In this document: positions 24,283 to 34,129 of the stretch, in pieces
How the letters are laid out: every line of letters begins with the position of its first letter
Numbering within the stretch: position 1 is the stretch's first letter
DNA from: Agrocybe praecox
Taxonomy: Eukaryota > Basidiomycota > Agaricomycetes > Agaricales > Agrocybaceae
Direction of reading: 5' to 3'
DNA: 64,000 nt
NCBI GenBank assembly: GCA_964017145.1
Contig: OZ024843.1
Coordinates: 4,267,199 to 4,331,198, forward strand
Notes under the pieces: generated by a model
Told to the model about the DNA's origin: nothing
What the model saw: only the letters and a program-made list of their open reading frames with translations
Databases searched by the model: none
Position numbers and translations under genes: made by a program

Positions 24283-25120
24283 AGTCACGACCAAAAGTGT
24301 GAAAGTGGAAGTCGTGAAACCAGTTCCACTGCTCAGTGGAAGTGACTTTTTATTTATTTGTTGGCTCACAAGTGGCACTGGGGATTGACCGCCGTCCGAG
24401 CCTAGTATTCGGCAAGTTCTCACCACTCGGCAAGAGCTCACTGTTATTGCAAAGTTTTGTATTTTAGTACAGAAGTAATAATAAAATGACTAGATATCAG
24501 ATTAGATTACAGATTACTGCTACTATTCAAAAATTGAAGTTGTACCTATTGTATCCATACAGATCGTATGGGGTGTTCTGTGTGATACTACCGCTACTTC
24601 CCTGCCACCCGCCGGCCTGTGTCGAACTACCCGGATGTTGACCAAATATCTGTATGAAGTCAGTGTCTTGCCGTTGAATTGCGGCCGCTGGTAGAGTCGC
24701 GATGGTCCCAACTTGTTCCAGAAGAGTTAACATTCCCTCTTCGAAGTGCATTACTTGTCTATGATCCTCGCTGTCATCGTCGCAGCTGCTCTAGTCTGGC
24801 TCTATATCCTCGTCGGCTGGTATTCTGGACTTTCCACGGTGACAGAGCCCGGAACGGCTGCATGGGGTGTGGCATGGCAGCTACATTTTGAGCGCGACGT
24901 GCTGCAAAGACCGTAAAGCTCTCTAAGAGGACAAAAAAGAGCAGGAAATCGCACGATGGTGTGCGGCGGAGAACAACCCGATGGCCGCTGGCTGCCGCTG
25001 GACTGTCTCGGGATGCCGGCACAACGGATGTATCCGACTTCCACTGCCCAACACCAACTGCCACTGCCCGAAAGCCACTTTCATTGTCCATGTCGCGAGT
25101 ACTACTACTATATCTTCAGT
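24283..25120. other. no supported gene; sequence before the Ty3/gypsy remnant
   Basis: AT-rich to about 24550, then GC-richer with overlapping spurious frames on both strands. Short dyads such as CAGTTCCACTG near 24321 are visible. It could include degraded retrotransposon body, but I cannot read an integrase or reverse-transcriptase core here. Confidence 0.35.
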
Positions 25121-25129
25121 ATATACTCC

Positions 25130-25911
25130 TCCTCTGGAACAACCGAAAGTACCGGATACGCTCCGTTCTTTTTGAATACCGGCCGTATGCCTCGCTCCAT
25201 GTTGTGGAGTAGTGTCCCAAAGTCGGAATGTCCGTCTGTACGGAATTTCGCTTTCAGAAAAAATTAGCATTAATGGCTGCACATGACAGTATACTTGCCG
25301 CACGAGTGAAGGAGACAAGAGACGCTAATCGGAAGCGACAGGTAGCACCATTTAGTGCAGGAGACCTTGTCTATCTGTCTAACAAGAACATTACATTTTC
25401 GAAAGGACTAGCCTGAAAATTTATTCCAAAATTTATTGGTCCATTCAAGATTACCAAAGACTTCGGTAATCAGTCGTTCCGTCTTGAACTACCAAGTGAA
25501 TTAAAGCACCGTGGAGTTCACAATGTTTTTCATGCCTCTTTACTACGAATTCATCATTCCAACGACGACCGATTATTCCCGGACCGATTAGATGAACAAT
25601 TGAGCATTTCCGAGGAGCCTCAAAGTGACTGGGCAATTGAAAAAATAATGTCTCATGTTGGTGCCATGGAACACGCAATTTTCGAAATTAAATGGAAAGC
25701 CGGCGATGTTACCTGGCTTCCTTACGATCAAGTAAGCGAATTATAAGTAGTAAATGCTTACTTTGACTTGCTAGGCATTGATAAAATTTCACAATTGCCT
25801 AAGGGGTCCGGAAAATTACCACCCAACGATCCTCACCTCCAGTTACATTCCATTAATCCTTTCGGTCCAGACCGATCTTCAAAAACATATAAAACCAACT
25901 CCAAATTTTGA
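25130..25911 (+). pseudogene. Ty3/gypsy polyprotein 3' end (integrase C-terminus), disabled
   Basis: The translated remnant starts at the integrase segment STGYAPFFLNTGRMPR, continues through GDLVYLSNKN and PKFIGPFKITKDFG (integrase C-terminal SH3-like part), then GVHNVFHASLLRIH and NDDRLFPDR, and ends KISQLPKGSGK...PFGPD before a stop at 25909-25911. This layout is characteristic of Ty3/gypsy elements in agaric fungi. It is broken by a frameshift in an A run near 25258, a TGA at about 25414 where an Arg is expected, and a TAA near 25743 where a Gln is expected. Protease, reverse transcriptase, RNase H and the integrase core are missing. Confidence 0.8.
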
Positions 25912-26006
25912 CTCATCTCCTCCGCACTGGCTCACAAAGTATCGTCTCTCATCACTCGATTATTTTTCTCTACCAAAAATCCCACCAATTCTCAACAACT
26001 TTAATA

Positions 26007-26583
26007 TGTCTACTCCATTGACTCCTGCTTCTACTCAACCTGCTCCATCCCCAACTGCATCTACTCCTTCCAAAGATTCTTCCACTTCTTCTATTGCTTC
26101 GGACAACCACACTCTTTTGAATTCTACTTCTATTACTTCTAACAAATCTTCATCCCTTCCCAAGTTCAGAAAATATCCTCTTCTCCTATTACTAGTAATT
26201 CTAATTCTGATTCGTCTACTTTTAATTCTTGTTCTACTACAAATTCGTCTTCTATTCCCAACCTTGGCACCATTGATCATCCCGCCATTCGTCGCATCTC
26301 GCCTACGGAATTTGTGTTCTTCACTCCACCCAACGGATTCTCCTCATCAGATCTCAAGGAAATCATTAGCGCCGACGCCATCATCGCTTTCTGTGACCAG
26401 GACTTCAAAATACTTCGTCTTCATGATATTACCAAACAACTCGCATCCGCTCCGCTTGGTTATGACCATGTTACCAGCCTCTTCAACCACCACGCCGTCG
26501 GACAGCGCCGTTTCGCCATCTGGGACACCAATACTCACCAACACGATATCTCTGGCTCGCGTGTCTCGCCGAAGACTTCCTGA
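26007..26583 (+). pseudogene. ORF following the gypsy polyprotein, frameshifted
   Basis: Starts with a Met followed by a Ser/Thr/Pro-rich segment (MSTPLTPASTQPAPSP). The frame shifts near 26160 and then continues as a better-ordered stretch with PAIRRISPTEFVFFTPP, DAIIAFCDQDFKILRLHD and FAIWDTNTHQHD, stopping at 26581-26583. Its place directly 3' of the polyprotein suggests it belongs to the same retroelement, or to a gene it captured. I do not know its function. The frame break makes it non-functional as it stands. Confidence 0.5.
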
Positions 26584-26939
26584 TCGAACGCACCCCTCGA
26601 AATTCGACTAACCGTGCTCATAATCATACCCGCCAACAAGCCGGTCACTCATCTAATGTCGATCAGGGGCTGTACAACGACATGATGTTCCTAGCGGCTC
26701 GCGCTGACACCCGACGCCGAATGAATGGCAATGATCATTATTTCGCACGCAACAACACAAGGCGCAACTCAAGGCTAGGGCAAGGCACGATATCAAACAA
26801 GAGAATCATAGACCCGACGGTACACGCGCGTCACCGCGTACATTATGCATCAATCCATACCGTACATAGATAGTATAGACAAGAAAGCAATATATTCACA
26901 TTAATACGTCAATATTGGTGGGGAAGCCACAGGACCACG
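26584..26939. other. retroelement tail, no supported gene
   Basis: Continues the GC-moderate sequence of the retroelement 3' region, without an open frame above 65 codons. No long terminal repeat pair could be identified, because no similar sequence is seen upstream of 25130. Confidence 0.35.
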
Positions 26940-27129
26940 CTGCACATGAGCGTCGTTGCTCAGCTATACAACCACGTCCAATAGGAGCGTCTTGGGGCAG
27001 GCGCACGACCGCGCTCAATTGGGCCGCGGTTGTGTACCCACACGACTACGCTGGGTAGGAGCGTCGTTGTGCAGGCGCACGACCGTGCTCAATTGGGCCG
27101 CGGTTGTGTAGCGCCACGACAACGCTGAT
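26940..27129. repeat. 74-bp tandem minisatellite
   Basis: Two clear units begin at 26982 and 27056, each holding TAGGAGCGTC, then GCGCACGACCG and GCTCAATTGGGCCGCGG. A degenerate half unit precedes them from about 26940. The units contain imperfect dyads (ACGACCG with CGGTTGT). The same GYGCACRACCGTGCTCA core recurs in the separate repeat at 28080-28245. Confidence 0.7.
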
Positions 27130-28079
27130 ATATATTACATATATAGAAATTTATTATTTATTTATTTTTCGGCAGCAAGAAAACATAATATATTACAAAT
27201 TAAAGATCAAAAAATCACAGCAAAAATCACCGGCTGATCAGGGTATATATATCTCTAAAATATATTCGGGGTCTAACGTAAGGTCGGACAGCTTTTGGTT
27301 CAATCGTTTCGCCAGCTTTTCTCCTTCGATGCATCCCAAAAATCCGCCCTTCTCGTGTGGTTATGAACGCCACCGGCGTAATTTCCACTGGCGAAATAGA
27401 ATCGCGCTGTTGCGTGTGGCGGCAATTGTTCTTTTCCTGCAGGCTGCGGAGATTTGTGAAAATCATTGCTGAAAATATCACGAATAAAGAGGTGTGACGA
27501 ATGGAAAGATAATTAAAGAACTCACAAAATTACAAGCGTTCCTCCGTTCACCTGCTCTCCTGGCGCGCTCCCGGCGATATTATCGAATACCTGCGTCATC
27601 CCTTCCCTCGCTAATGGCACCAAATGCGCTCTTTTGGCCGGGATTCTTGGTCCTGAGCAGTTGAACTATATGTAGTATCAAAGGAGAGCAATAACATATG
27701 AGTTAAAAGTTGAATATCAGGGCCCTTTGCTGGCCTAGAAAATCTCACTGTCTCCCAGAACATGCACGACATGAGGGTTTGGGATATGTTATATTAAATA
27801 TTAATTCCAAACCCGGGGATGGAATTAGCACAGAACTAACGGTTGAAGGCCTGTATTAGCACTTAAATAGTCTCGCGTAATAAATATGGGGCTAGGGCGT
27901 GAGTGGGAAACGCGAGAAATGTATAGACGCTCGTGTGCAAACACAAAATATGTCGCGCTTCAAAAATAGACTGTGTTTCAAAAATAGAATGTCGTCCAAA
28001 TGTGGCCAAATCAGGTGACTGATTAGGGGCGTCCGGATACGGCCAGACGCGTGTCCAAAAATACACCGCGCATACATCC
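27130..28079. other. spacer without supported gene
   Basis: AT-rich to about 27290, then mixed composition. The 122-codon plus frame (27104-27472) begins inside repeats and shows no motif. Nothing resembling an RNA gene or transposon end was found. Confidence 0.35.
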
Positions 28080-28245
28080 GCGTGCGTGTGCATGCGCAAA
28101 ACCGCGCTCGCGTGTGAGACCGTTGTGTATGTGCACAACCGTGCTCACATTTGGGATCGTTGCGAATATACACAACGATTGTACATGGGCGATTGTTGTG
28201 GATATACACGATGACGCATGGTGTGGGATCATTGTGTATGGCGGT
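28080..28245. repeat. hairpin-forming tandem repeat (about 36-bp units)
   Basis: Degenerate units, each with an imperfect dyad such as GTTGTGTATGTGCACAAC and CGTTGCGAATATACACAACG, follow each other four times. Units are divergent but each keeps a GTTGTG-like left arm and an ACACAAC-like or ACACGA-like right arm. Related in sequence to the 74-bp minisatellite at 26940-27129. Confidence 0.55.
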
Positions 28246-28329
28246 CATTTAGGGTAAAAAATCCTGCCCGCGCTCATTGAGTTTTTTACCTTTCCGCGCA
28301 AATTCAGGCCATTTTTAAGACTTATATTG

Positions 28330-28560
28330 TCTAAGTCGAAATATTTTCTCTTATGTGCTCGGGGAAAAAGTTGCGCGCGTTTTTGGTTGGCGCGCAATTA
28401 TTTTTTCTTCCGCGCACCTTTATTTTTGGCACAAATGATGCGCGCGCAAATTTCAAACTGCGCGCGTACAAATCTCTTTCACCCCCGTGCGCAATATTAT
28501 CATCTTCCAGCTGTGCGCAATAGTTACCAGCGCGCAATTTTGACCTCGCATGTCAGCACG
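28330..28560. repeat. CpG-dense patch with repeated GCGCGCAAWTT
   Basis: Within about 230 bp the words GCGCGC, GCGCGCAA and GCGCGCGT occur many times, separated by AT-rich bases, giving an unusual alternation of pure CG and A/T blocks. Open frames here have no family features. CpG is far denser than in the flanks, which is notable next to a C-to-T-damaged retroelement. Confidence 0.55.
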
Positions 28561-28734
28561 CGGACTTACTTAGATGTGCGTTCATAATTTCCTTTCTGTT
28601 AACACTATGACTAACACTGTTTGGCTGAACATTAGCATCGAATAGTCCAACCACTCAGGCTAGGACGCCGTTGGGTTCGATGGGCATCATTCATATGGAC
28701 ACAGAAGACTGGGACGTGTGGTGAGATTAGCACT

Positions 28735-28905
28735 ATGTATCGATCAAGATTCTACAGGAATAACCCTCTGGTACCTGATGTACCCGAGGTTGATGCATCT
28801 TCCGTCGCCCACCCCTCTAATGGATCCGCCTCATTCATTAATCGGGTACCTCCTCATCATGGTTTTGCCAGTGAACCTCCCTCTCGTTTTAACCCTTGGG
28901 AGTAA
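28735..28905 (+). CDS. possible terminal exon of an unknown gene
   Basis: An open stretch of 56 codons with well-ordered codon use (SRFYRNNPLVPDVPEVDA; INRVPPHHGFASEP) ends with TAA at 28903-28905. A possible acceptor, GTGAGATTAG, lies just upstream at 28721-28730, so it may be the last exon of a longer, probably broken gene. No family is recognised. It lies only about 170 bp left of the assembly gap. Confidence 0.25.
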   Translation: MYRSRFYRNNPLVPDVPEVDASSVAHPSNGSASFINRVPPHHGFASEPPSRFNPWE

Positions 28906-29079
28906 ACCGGCTCGTCTTATCTGTACCTGTCCCGTTATTTTTTTGGTCATTTTCCTGCGCTCGTTACTCTCGCTTTGCTTTGCTTTCCGTTCCGAATCAG
29001 TCACCTATCTTATTTGTAATAGTGAATCTAGTCGATAGTTGGGTCCATCAGTGACCAATAATTACTTTAGCCATCCATA

Positions 29080-29279
29080 NNNNNNNNNNNNNNNNNNNNN
29101 NNNNNNNNNNNNNNNNNNNNNNNNNNNNNNNNNNNNNNNNNNNNNNNNNNNNNNNNNNNNNNNNNNNNNNNNNNNNNNNNNNNNNNNNNNNNNNNNNNNN
29201 NNNNNNNNNNNNNNNNNNNNNNNNNNNNNNNNNNNNNNNNNNNNNNNNNNNNNNNNNNNNNNNNNNNNNNNNNNNNNNN
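29080..29279. other. assembly gap, 200 unknown bases
   Basis: Exactly 200 N. A round number like this is usually a placeholder, so the true distance and even the adjacency of the two sides are uncertain. The sequence directly to the right (29280-29315) matches 16787-16822, a repeated fragment that could have caused the break. Confidence 0.97.
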
Positions 29280-29315
29280 AAATTCGAACCCATACCCGCC
29301 TGGTCCAAAGCTGCT

Positions 29316-30244
29316 ACTCATCGTAGGAAATGTGAAGGACGTACCTGCAGGAGCAGCTTGGAAGGTGTTTAAAAAATGGGGGAAGTAATACGGTGCGTTT
29401 CTTATAAGGGTGTTCACTTCGTGAGCTCACCTCGTATAAGCAGGCGATATTGTGTACTTCCATACATTCGGAAAACCTGTCGTTATTCTGAACTCGGCCA
29501 AAGATGCTCATTCTCGATAAGCGCGGTTCTATTTATTCATATCGACCACCGCTGGAGCAGTCCAGTATGCAGCTGTATGACGTAGCTGGGTTTGGAAGCG
29601 CGTCGATCAGCCTCGCACGATGGCAGTAGTGGTCAAAGGATGATGGATTCAGCTATGTACGCGTCGCGGTCACATAGTCTGTACACGATCTAATCTAATC
29701 AGACCGGTTGCACTGCCACACCGCTCGCCATGGCTAATGACATGTATGTTTCGCTGCGCTTGACGCCTGAACCCATGTTGACTGTATCATCGTTATCCTT
29801 TAGGATCGGCTGGGTGCGAAAACATCCTTATATTCTGTATTAAATTTGTATTGCTCACGAGTCGCATAATAGTCATTCTCGTTAACAAGCATGGACTACT
29901 TAGAAAGGTCAAAACGACATCGCAAATACTTGCAATTTTACCTCGCGAAAGCCAACCTGCCGAATTAATATCCAATTCAGGAGAAAGAAGTCCACAAGAT
30001 TCTCCTGAATATTTTTCAAGACCCTTCGGAATACAGGACACACATCAAACTGTCAGTCGTTCACTCTACTTCGGATTCTTGACTGTATTCTTGACTAATG
30101 CTCTCAGCCACAGTATGACTAATGCAATTACAATTGTGTTAACGTACGGGCACCAGGTGAACTCAATGGACGACTCGCACGTCAATATTGCGGAGAAGGC
30201 AGTGTACACAATTCAAGTCGCTAGTCCAGTGTGCGCACATATCG
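29316..30244. other. spacer right of the gap, no supported gene
   Basis: Mixed composition. A minus-strand frame ending in the gap (start 29417) carries MSSSFGPGGYGFEF near its end, related to the broken fragment at about 16650-16822. It may be the start of the same decayed gene. A 135-codon plus frame (29851-30258) runs into the foldback element and has no motif. Confidence 0.35.
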
Positions 30245-30253
30245 TTGACCTTA

Positions 30254-31190
30254 AGTGAACGCTATTGACCCAGCACTTTTTCCGGGTGCAGTGACATGCC
30301 GAAAGCTCCGAAGCGTGTCATGTCACAACTTTCCAGATATGTTTTCCGGGCATACGCCAAGCCATAGTTAGCTACGTATGTACAAGCGAGATAATGCAGA
30401 TATAGCTTATTCTTTGAATTGATCACATATTGAAATACTGGCTTATAAATAATATCAAAGGTAGTCGAGCGAAGTTTTTTATTTTTATTTGTGACCGTCA
30501 AGTTTCAACTTACCGTCGTACATCGAACTTGCTGCTAACCTGATACTCTAGTAATTTGATCCTCCGTCAAGGACTTTTCATCTTCGGGGGCAGCTGATAC
30601 AAATTGGATGCAAATGAAGGAGCGGCTGCCGCTTCCCCAGAGCCACATGTGTCAGAATTGAATCGAGAAGCGCGTCGAGCCCGAGCCCTGAGTTATCACG
30701 AACTCCATACGGATTTTCCCTGTTGTTGCCTTTCTTCTTCGTATCCTGTGTAACTTTTTACTTTCCAAGTATTTCAGACAGGTCTTTGAAAATCCGTCGC
30801 ATTCGCAGGCTTCCTCATTTGACATGAATTGCAATGCTGATAATCTGGCGAAATAAATTGACGTATTTTGGACGTGTTTTAAGTCTTGAAGCGCAGAGTA
30901 ATTTAAGTGATCTAAGGAAATAAAAAAATAGGAAGTCGTTTCCAAGTCGTTGTCATTTCCTTACATTCTTGAAACAATGAAAATATGAAATGTTGACTTG
31001 TTAATATAACTCAGCAGACGACTGCAGGAACATATAAACATGTTTATATCATCTCGCTTGTACATATGTAGCTAACTATGTCTTGGCATATGCCCGGAAA
31101 ACATATCTGGAAAGTTGTGACATGACACGCTTCGGAGTTTTCGGCATGTCACGTGCACCCGGAAAAAGTGCTGGGTCAATAGCGTTCACT
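30254..31190. mobile_element. non-autonomous foldback DNA transposon, Mutator-like
   Basis: The 937-bp element has long terminal inverted repeats: left 30254-30392 and right 31051-31190, about 140 bp each. Both termini read AGTGAACGCTATTGACCC inward and the arms differ at only a handful of positions. It is flanked by an exact 9-bp direct duplication, TTGACCTTA, at 30245-30253 and 31191-31199. Long inverted repeats with a 9-bp duplication are characteristic of Mutator-like elements. The interior of about 660 bp has no transposase; its longest frame is 97 codons on the minus strand. It must have been moved in trans. Confidence 0.8.
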
Positions 31191-31239
31191 TTGACCTTAT
31201 TCCCTGGCGTATGTTGCGTTACTTTATTCAATTTACGCC

Positions 31240-31590
31240 TCTAATAGTTTGTCAGTTCGATTCATTCCGGAATGGATGCCCGGTGGTGGATTTGCAAAGT
31301 TACCTCCCGGTACACGTTTCGGAAGATCTGCAGAACTTCCTCAACATCCCCTCCAACGACGTCAAGAAGAAAATTATATTTGCCCGTTCACCATGCAATT
31401 TCAAAGAGTGTCTACTTAATGTGTGCCTAGGCTTGCTACATCACAGCCCTTCTAGAAGAAACGAAAGGACAGAACGAGGATGATGTTAGAGCGACTGCTG
31501 CTCTCATTTATTCTGGTACGTATTTGAGACAAATAAAACATGTTGAGGAAGAGCTGACCTTCCACACAGGTGGAATTGATACGGTATAAA
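31240..31590 (+). pseudogene. cytochrome P450 fragment, truncated in the I-helix
   Basis: The legible part ends with ALLEETKGQNEDDVRATAA then LIYSG, spliced over a 54-bp intron (31516-31569) to GGIDT. This is the P450 I-helix with the oxygen-binding (A/G)Gx(D/E)T motif. Upstream, about 31260-31400, residues such as VVDLQSYLP and KKKIIFARS resemble the preceding region but are in a shifted frame. The downstream ExxR, heme-Cys and C-terminal regions are absent: the sequence stops at about 31590 and the subtelomeric unit begins at 31618. Probably an old chromosome breakage point. Confidence 0.7.
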
Positions 31591-31617
31591 CCTTCTTTTT
31601 TTTGGGCACTTAAGGTT

Positions 31618-32083
31618 GTTCGAACGAAGCGCCGAAGTGAGGCCGTAGGCCGAACGAAGGTGCTGAGTGAGAAAGGACAAAGGTGTAGTAGGGAATTCTA
31701 CTGCACGACCTTTTCGCTTTTATAGCTCTTCAGGTCCTATATTTCTCTATAGCTAGATCGGTTAGATCTGTTAACCATCGCGCTTACCGATCTCATTGGT
31801 AAGTCTGATTACGATGTTCTATAACAATTAGTAGCTGTGAAGTCTTACATCCCGCGGGATCGCTGACGAATCGCGGCCAGAAGCGCAACAATCAGTCAGC
31901 GAAACGCCGCAGTATCAGTAAGCTGTCAGTTCCAGCGACAACGACCAAAGTAGATCGATGGATATAAATACTTAGCGTAGTGGCCAAATGCGGAAGGTAA
32001 GGGATTACGTAATGATGGGCGCTTGTTACGCGCTTATGTAATCCACAGTATAGCGCCAACTCGACGCTATTATTATACCTACG
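31618..32083. repeat. subtelomeric unit, internal copy A
   Basis: About 470 bp nearly identical to the unit bordering the telomere (63432-63898). It is preceded by CTTAAGGTT (31609-31617), a decayed telomeric seed, and begins GTTCGAACGAAGCGCCG. It contains a compact dyad (GGCC-GTA-GGCC inside GCGCC/GGTGC) and a larger dyad GGATTACGTAA with TTATGTAATCC near 32006-32044. No protein is encoded. Its near identity with copies 31 kb away implies recent spread or gene conversion between chromosome ends. Confidence 0.85.
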
Positions 32084-32240
32084 CTTAGGTTAGGTTCGGG
32101 TTAGAGGTTAGGCTGCCGAACCGATCGTTAAGTAGTTAGCTACTGTATTCTCAAATTAAAAAGATCGACGTACGTTAGAGTTAGAGTTAGGTAAGCGTTT
32201 TACCGGTAGATTAGTTTTCTTTAACTCGAACTTGTTATGT
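32084..32240. repeat. degenerate interstitial telomeric repeats
   Basis: Telomere-like TTAGG/TTAGAG words (CTTAGGTTAGGTTCGGGTTAG at 32084, then GTTAGAGTTAGAGTTAGG at about 32174) follow the subtelomeric unit directly. In the terminal copy the same position is followed by the true TTAGGG array. This is best explained as the remains of a former chromosome end. Confidence 0.75.
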
Positions 32241-34060
32241 TCAGACTGGATTTGCTAAGGCTATAATCAATAAAGATAACCAGTCAATTACGTGCGTCCT
32301 TTTGTTATATAATTAAATAACTTAGGGTTTTATTTGTTTAAACGCAAAGGGCGTTACTAGGATAATGTTAGACTCGACGACGAGATGCGTGCATCAATCA
32401 AGTGTTTGTTGCGGCTAAAAGTAACTAACTACCCGAGCCGAAGCGGGGGCTAACGTTCGTTCAAGGCTTTGGGCAAAGGGACCACCTCAGCCGGTCAATA
32501 ACCAGCCAAGCTTATACCTACTATCTGTCGCAGGTTCTGCACAGGTCAGGTAACGTCTCGCATTATCTCGCGATTAACCGTAATCCTTCCCCGACAAGGC
32601 ATGGCCTTTGAGTGGTTTGCTTTGGGCACAAGCGCTACTGGTCTATGCCGTTGGTTGTCTTTGGCCAATTAAATCGGCTACCAAGCGGCTACATAGTCTA
32701 TGCAATAGGTGAATATCGTAAGGCATGAATACCGAACAATTTAGACATGTCGCGCGTACTCGAGATCGATCCGAATCAATCAGAAGTCGTTCTACAGTTT
32801 TATTATACCAAACATTCGACCACCGCCAACGCCTTCTGAGTTCTTACGGGATCAGGGAGTCGGTCGTATCTAGTAGCGCAGTTTTTATTATCTGCCATAT
32901 CCGCCACCTAGGTTGGCGAAGAGAGTATCTTCCAGTCTTGGGCGCCATTCCAGATCGCCAGCTTCAGCAGGTTCTTCACGAACCCGGCCGGGTTCGTTAG
33001 GTTGTTCTGCAAAGCCGAACGGAAGGACGGCAATTGGTGGATGATCCGCCAATTCTCTCTCGTAAACATTCAACACTTCTTGTTTCCAAGAACTTGTTAG
33101 GTCGAACAGGTTTCGTGTACGCTTTCGCGATACGATCAGTCGACGATTAAGAATATCGGTTTTAGTAACATCAGGTACAAGGGTCTGCCAGCCTGGCCGC
33201 ACATATAAGGACGTGTTAACATCCGAATACATGTCAGTGTACTGTTTAGGCCAATGATCTATATGATTCTCGTAGCGAAAGAGGCCTGTTTCCAGGGTCA
33301 ATGCGCCATCACGCTGACCTCGATTGAGGTACTCGCGCCAATATTCATAGATAGTGTTGATATATCCTTTTGCGTTGAAATAGTTCCATGCTGTGTTAAA
33401 GCTGCCTTTAAGTACCAAAACGCCCGCGTCGTTATCGCGATGTTGAGAGTTAACGCTTAAGCGATTATCCCATCGTTTTGAAATGTCAGACTTAAGCCAG
33501 CCATATATCATATCCTGCGGATAGCCGCGTGCGATGTACAGTCCTGCTAAGGAGTGTAAAGCATCTCGGTAGTCGCTAAATTTACTACTTAGCACGGCTA
33601 AACGAGCCATCTCACCCCAGAACGTACCACGTTTGACGTCATAAGGATGGTGGCTAGCGAAAGGAACTCTTTCTTGGTGGTTGCGAAGCTTGCGGTATGG
33701 TTTATGTTCTAATTTTCTATTATCATCAACATAAAGGAACATGTCCAGAAACGGAGCATGAGTAGGCGACGCATCCCATTCTATTACACAGGTGTGTATC
33801 TGGACGCACGAGACGATTTGAACGGCGCGTTCAATCGTGTCGGCGTATACTATTGCCAGACAGTCATCAATATAGCGTCCGTAAAATGGAACGTCTTTAT
33901 TATTCATTATTTTACTTTCTACTTCATATGCATAGCCAAAAAGGTTGGCTAAGTCCGGGGACGATGCTACACCCATAGCTAACCTCATTCCGCTGGATTC
34001 TTGTAGCTTCGTTAATCCCATGTATCTAGAAGATATGTTGAAATTCTGACTTCATATTCG
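32241..34060 (-). mobile_element. Penelope-like (Coprina-type) telomere-associated retroelement, 5'-truncated
   Basis: The reverse-transcriptase frame lies on the minus strand with its 3' side toward the interstitial telomeric repeats. About 650 bp of non-coding sequence follows the stop codon. The element is cut off near 34060 before the N-terminal half of the enzyme. No endonuclease domain (GIY-YIG) is seen, as in the endonuclease-deficient Penelope-like Coprina elements known at basidiomycete telomeres. The family assignment rests on motif order and telomeric context, not on a search. Boundaries are approximate. Confidence 0.6.
32888..34021 (-). pseudogene. reverse transcriptase C-terminal part (Penelope-like)
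   Basis: 377 codons from the first Met; the frame is open for about a dozen codons upstream and then stops. It starts with the RT segment GMRLAMGVASSPDLANLFGY (motif B type), followed by the catalytic RYIDDCLAI (YxDD, motif C) at about residues 48-56. Next come the thumb-like region LDMFLYVDDNRKLEHKPYRK and SHHPYDVKRGTFWGEMARL, a pattern typical of Penelope-like enzymes, and a basic C-terminus. The segment with motif A, carrying the first catalytic aspartate, is missing, so the protein cannot be active. No internal stop interrupts the remaining 377 codons, which suggests the truncation is not very old. Confidence 0.65.
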
Positions 34061-34129
34061 GATTCCTTGACCTCGAATACCCCGCCTAGGTGGGTAAAAT
34101 GATTAAATTCCGTCCAGGGGATGGCAGGA

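Noticed and set aside
29039..29417. Open frames running through the N block
   Set aside because: They exist only because unknown bases cannot be stop codons.
30394..31050. Transposase inside the foldback element
   Set aside because: The longest frame is 97 codons and lacks any DDE or zinc-finger signature.
31618..31690. Hammerhead ribozyme at the start of the subtelomeric unit
   Set aside because: The GGCC-GTA-GGCC hairpin and flanking GAA words recall one, but the CUGANGA core and third stem are not present in the right places.
31618..32240. tRNA or 5S gene in the subtelomeric unit
   Set aside because: GTTCGAAC resembles a B-box core, but no acceptor stem, A box or cloverleaf could be built.
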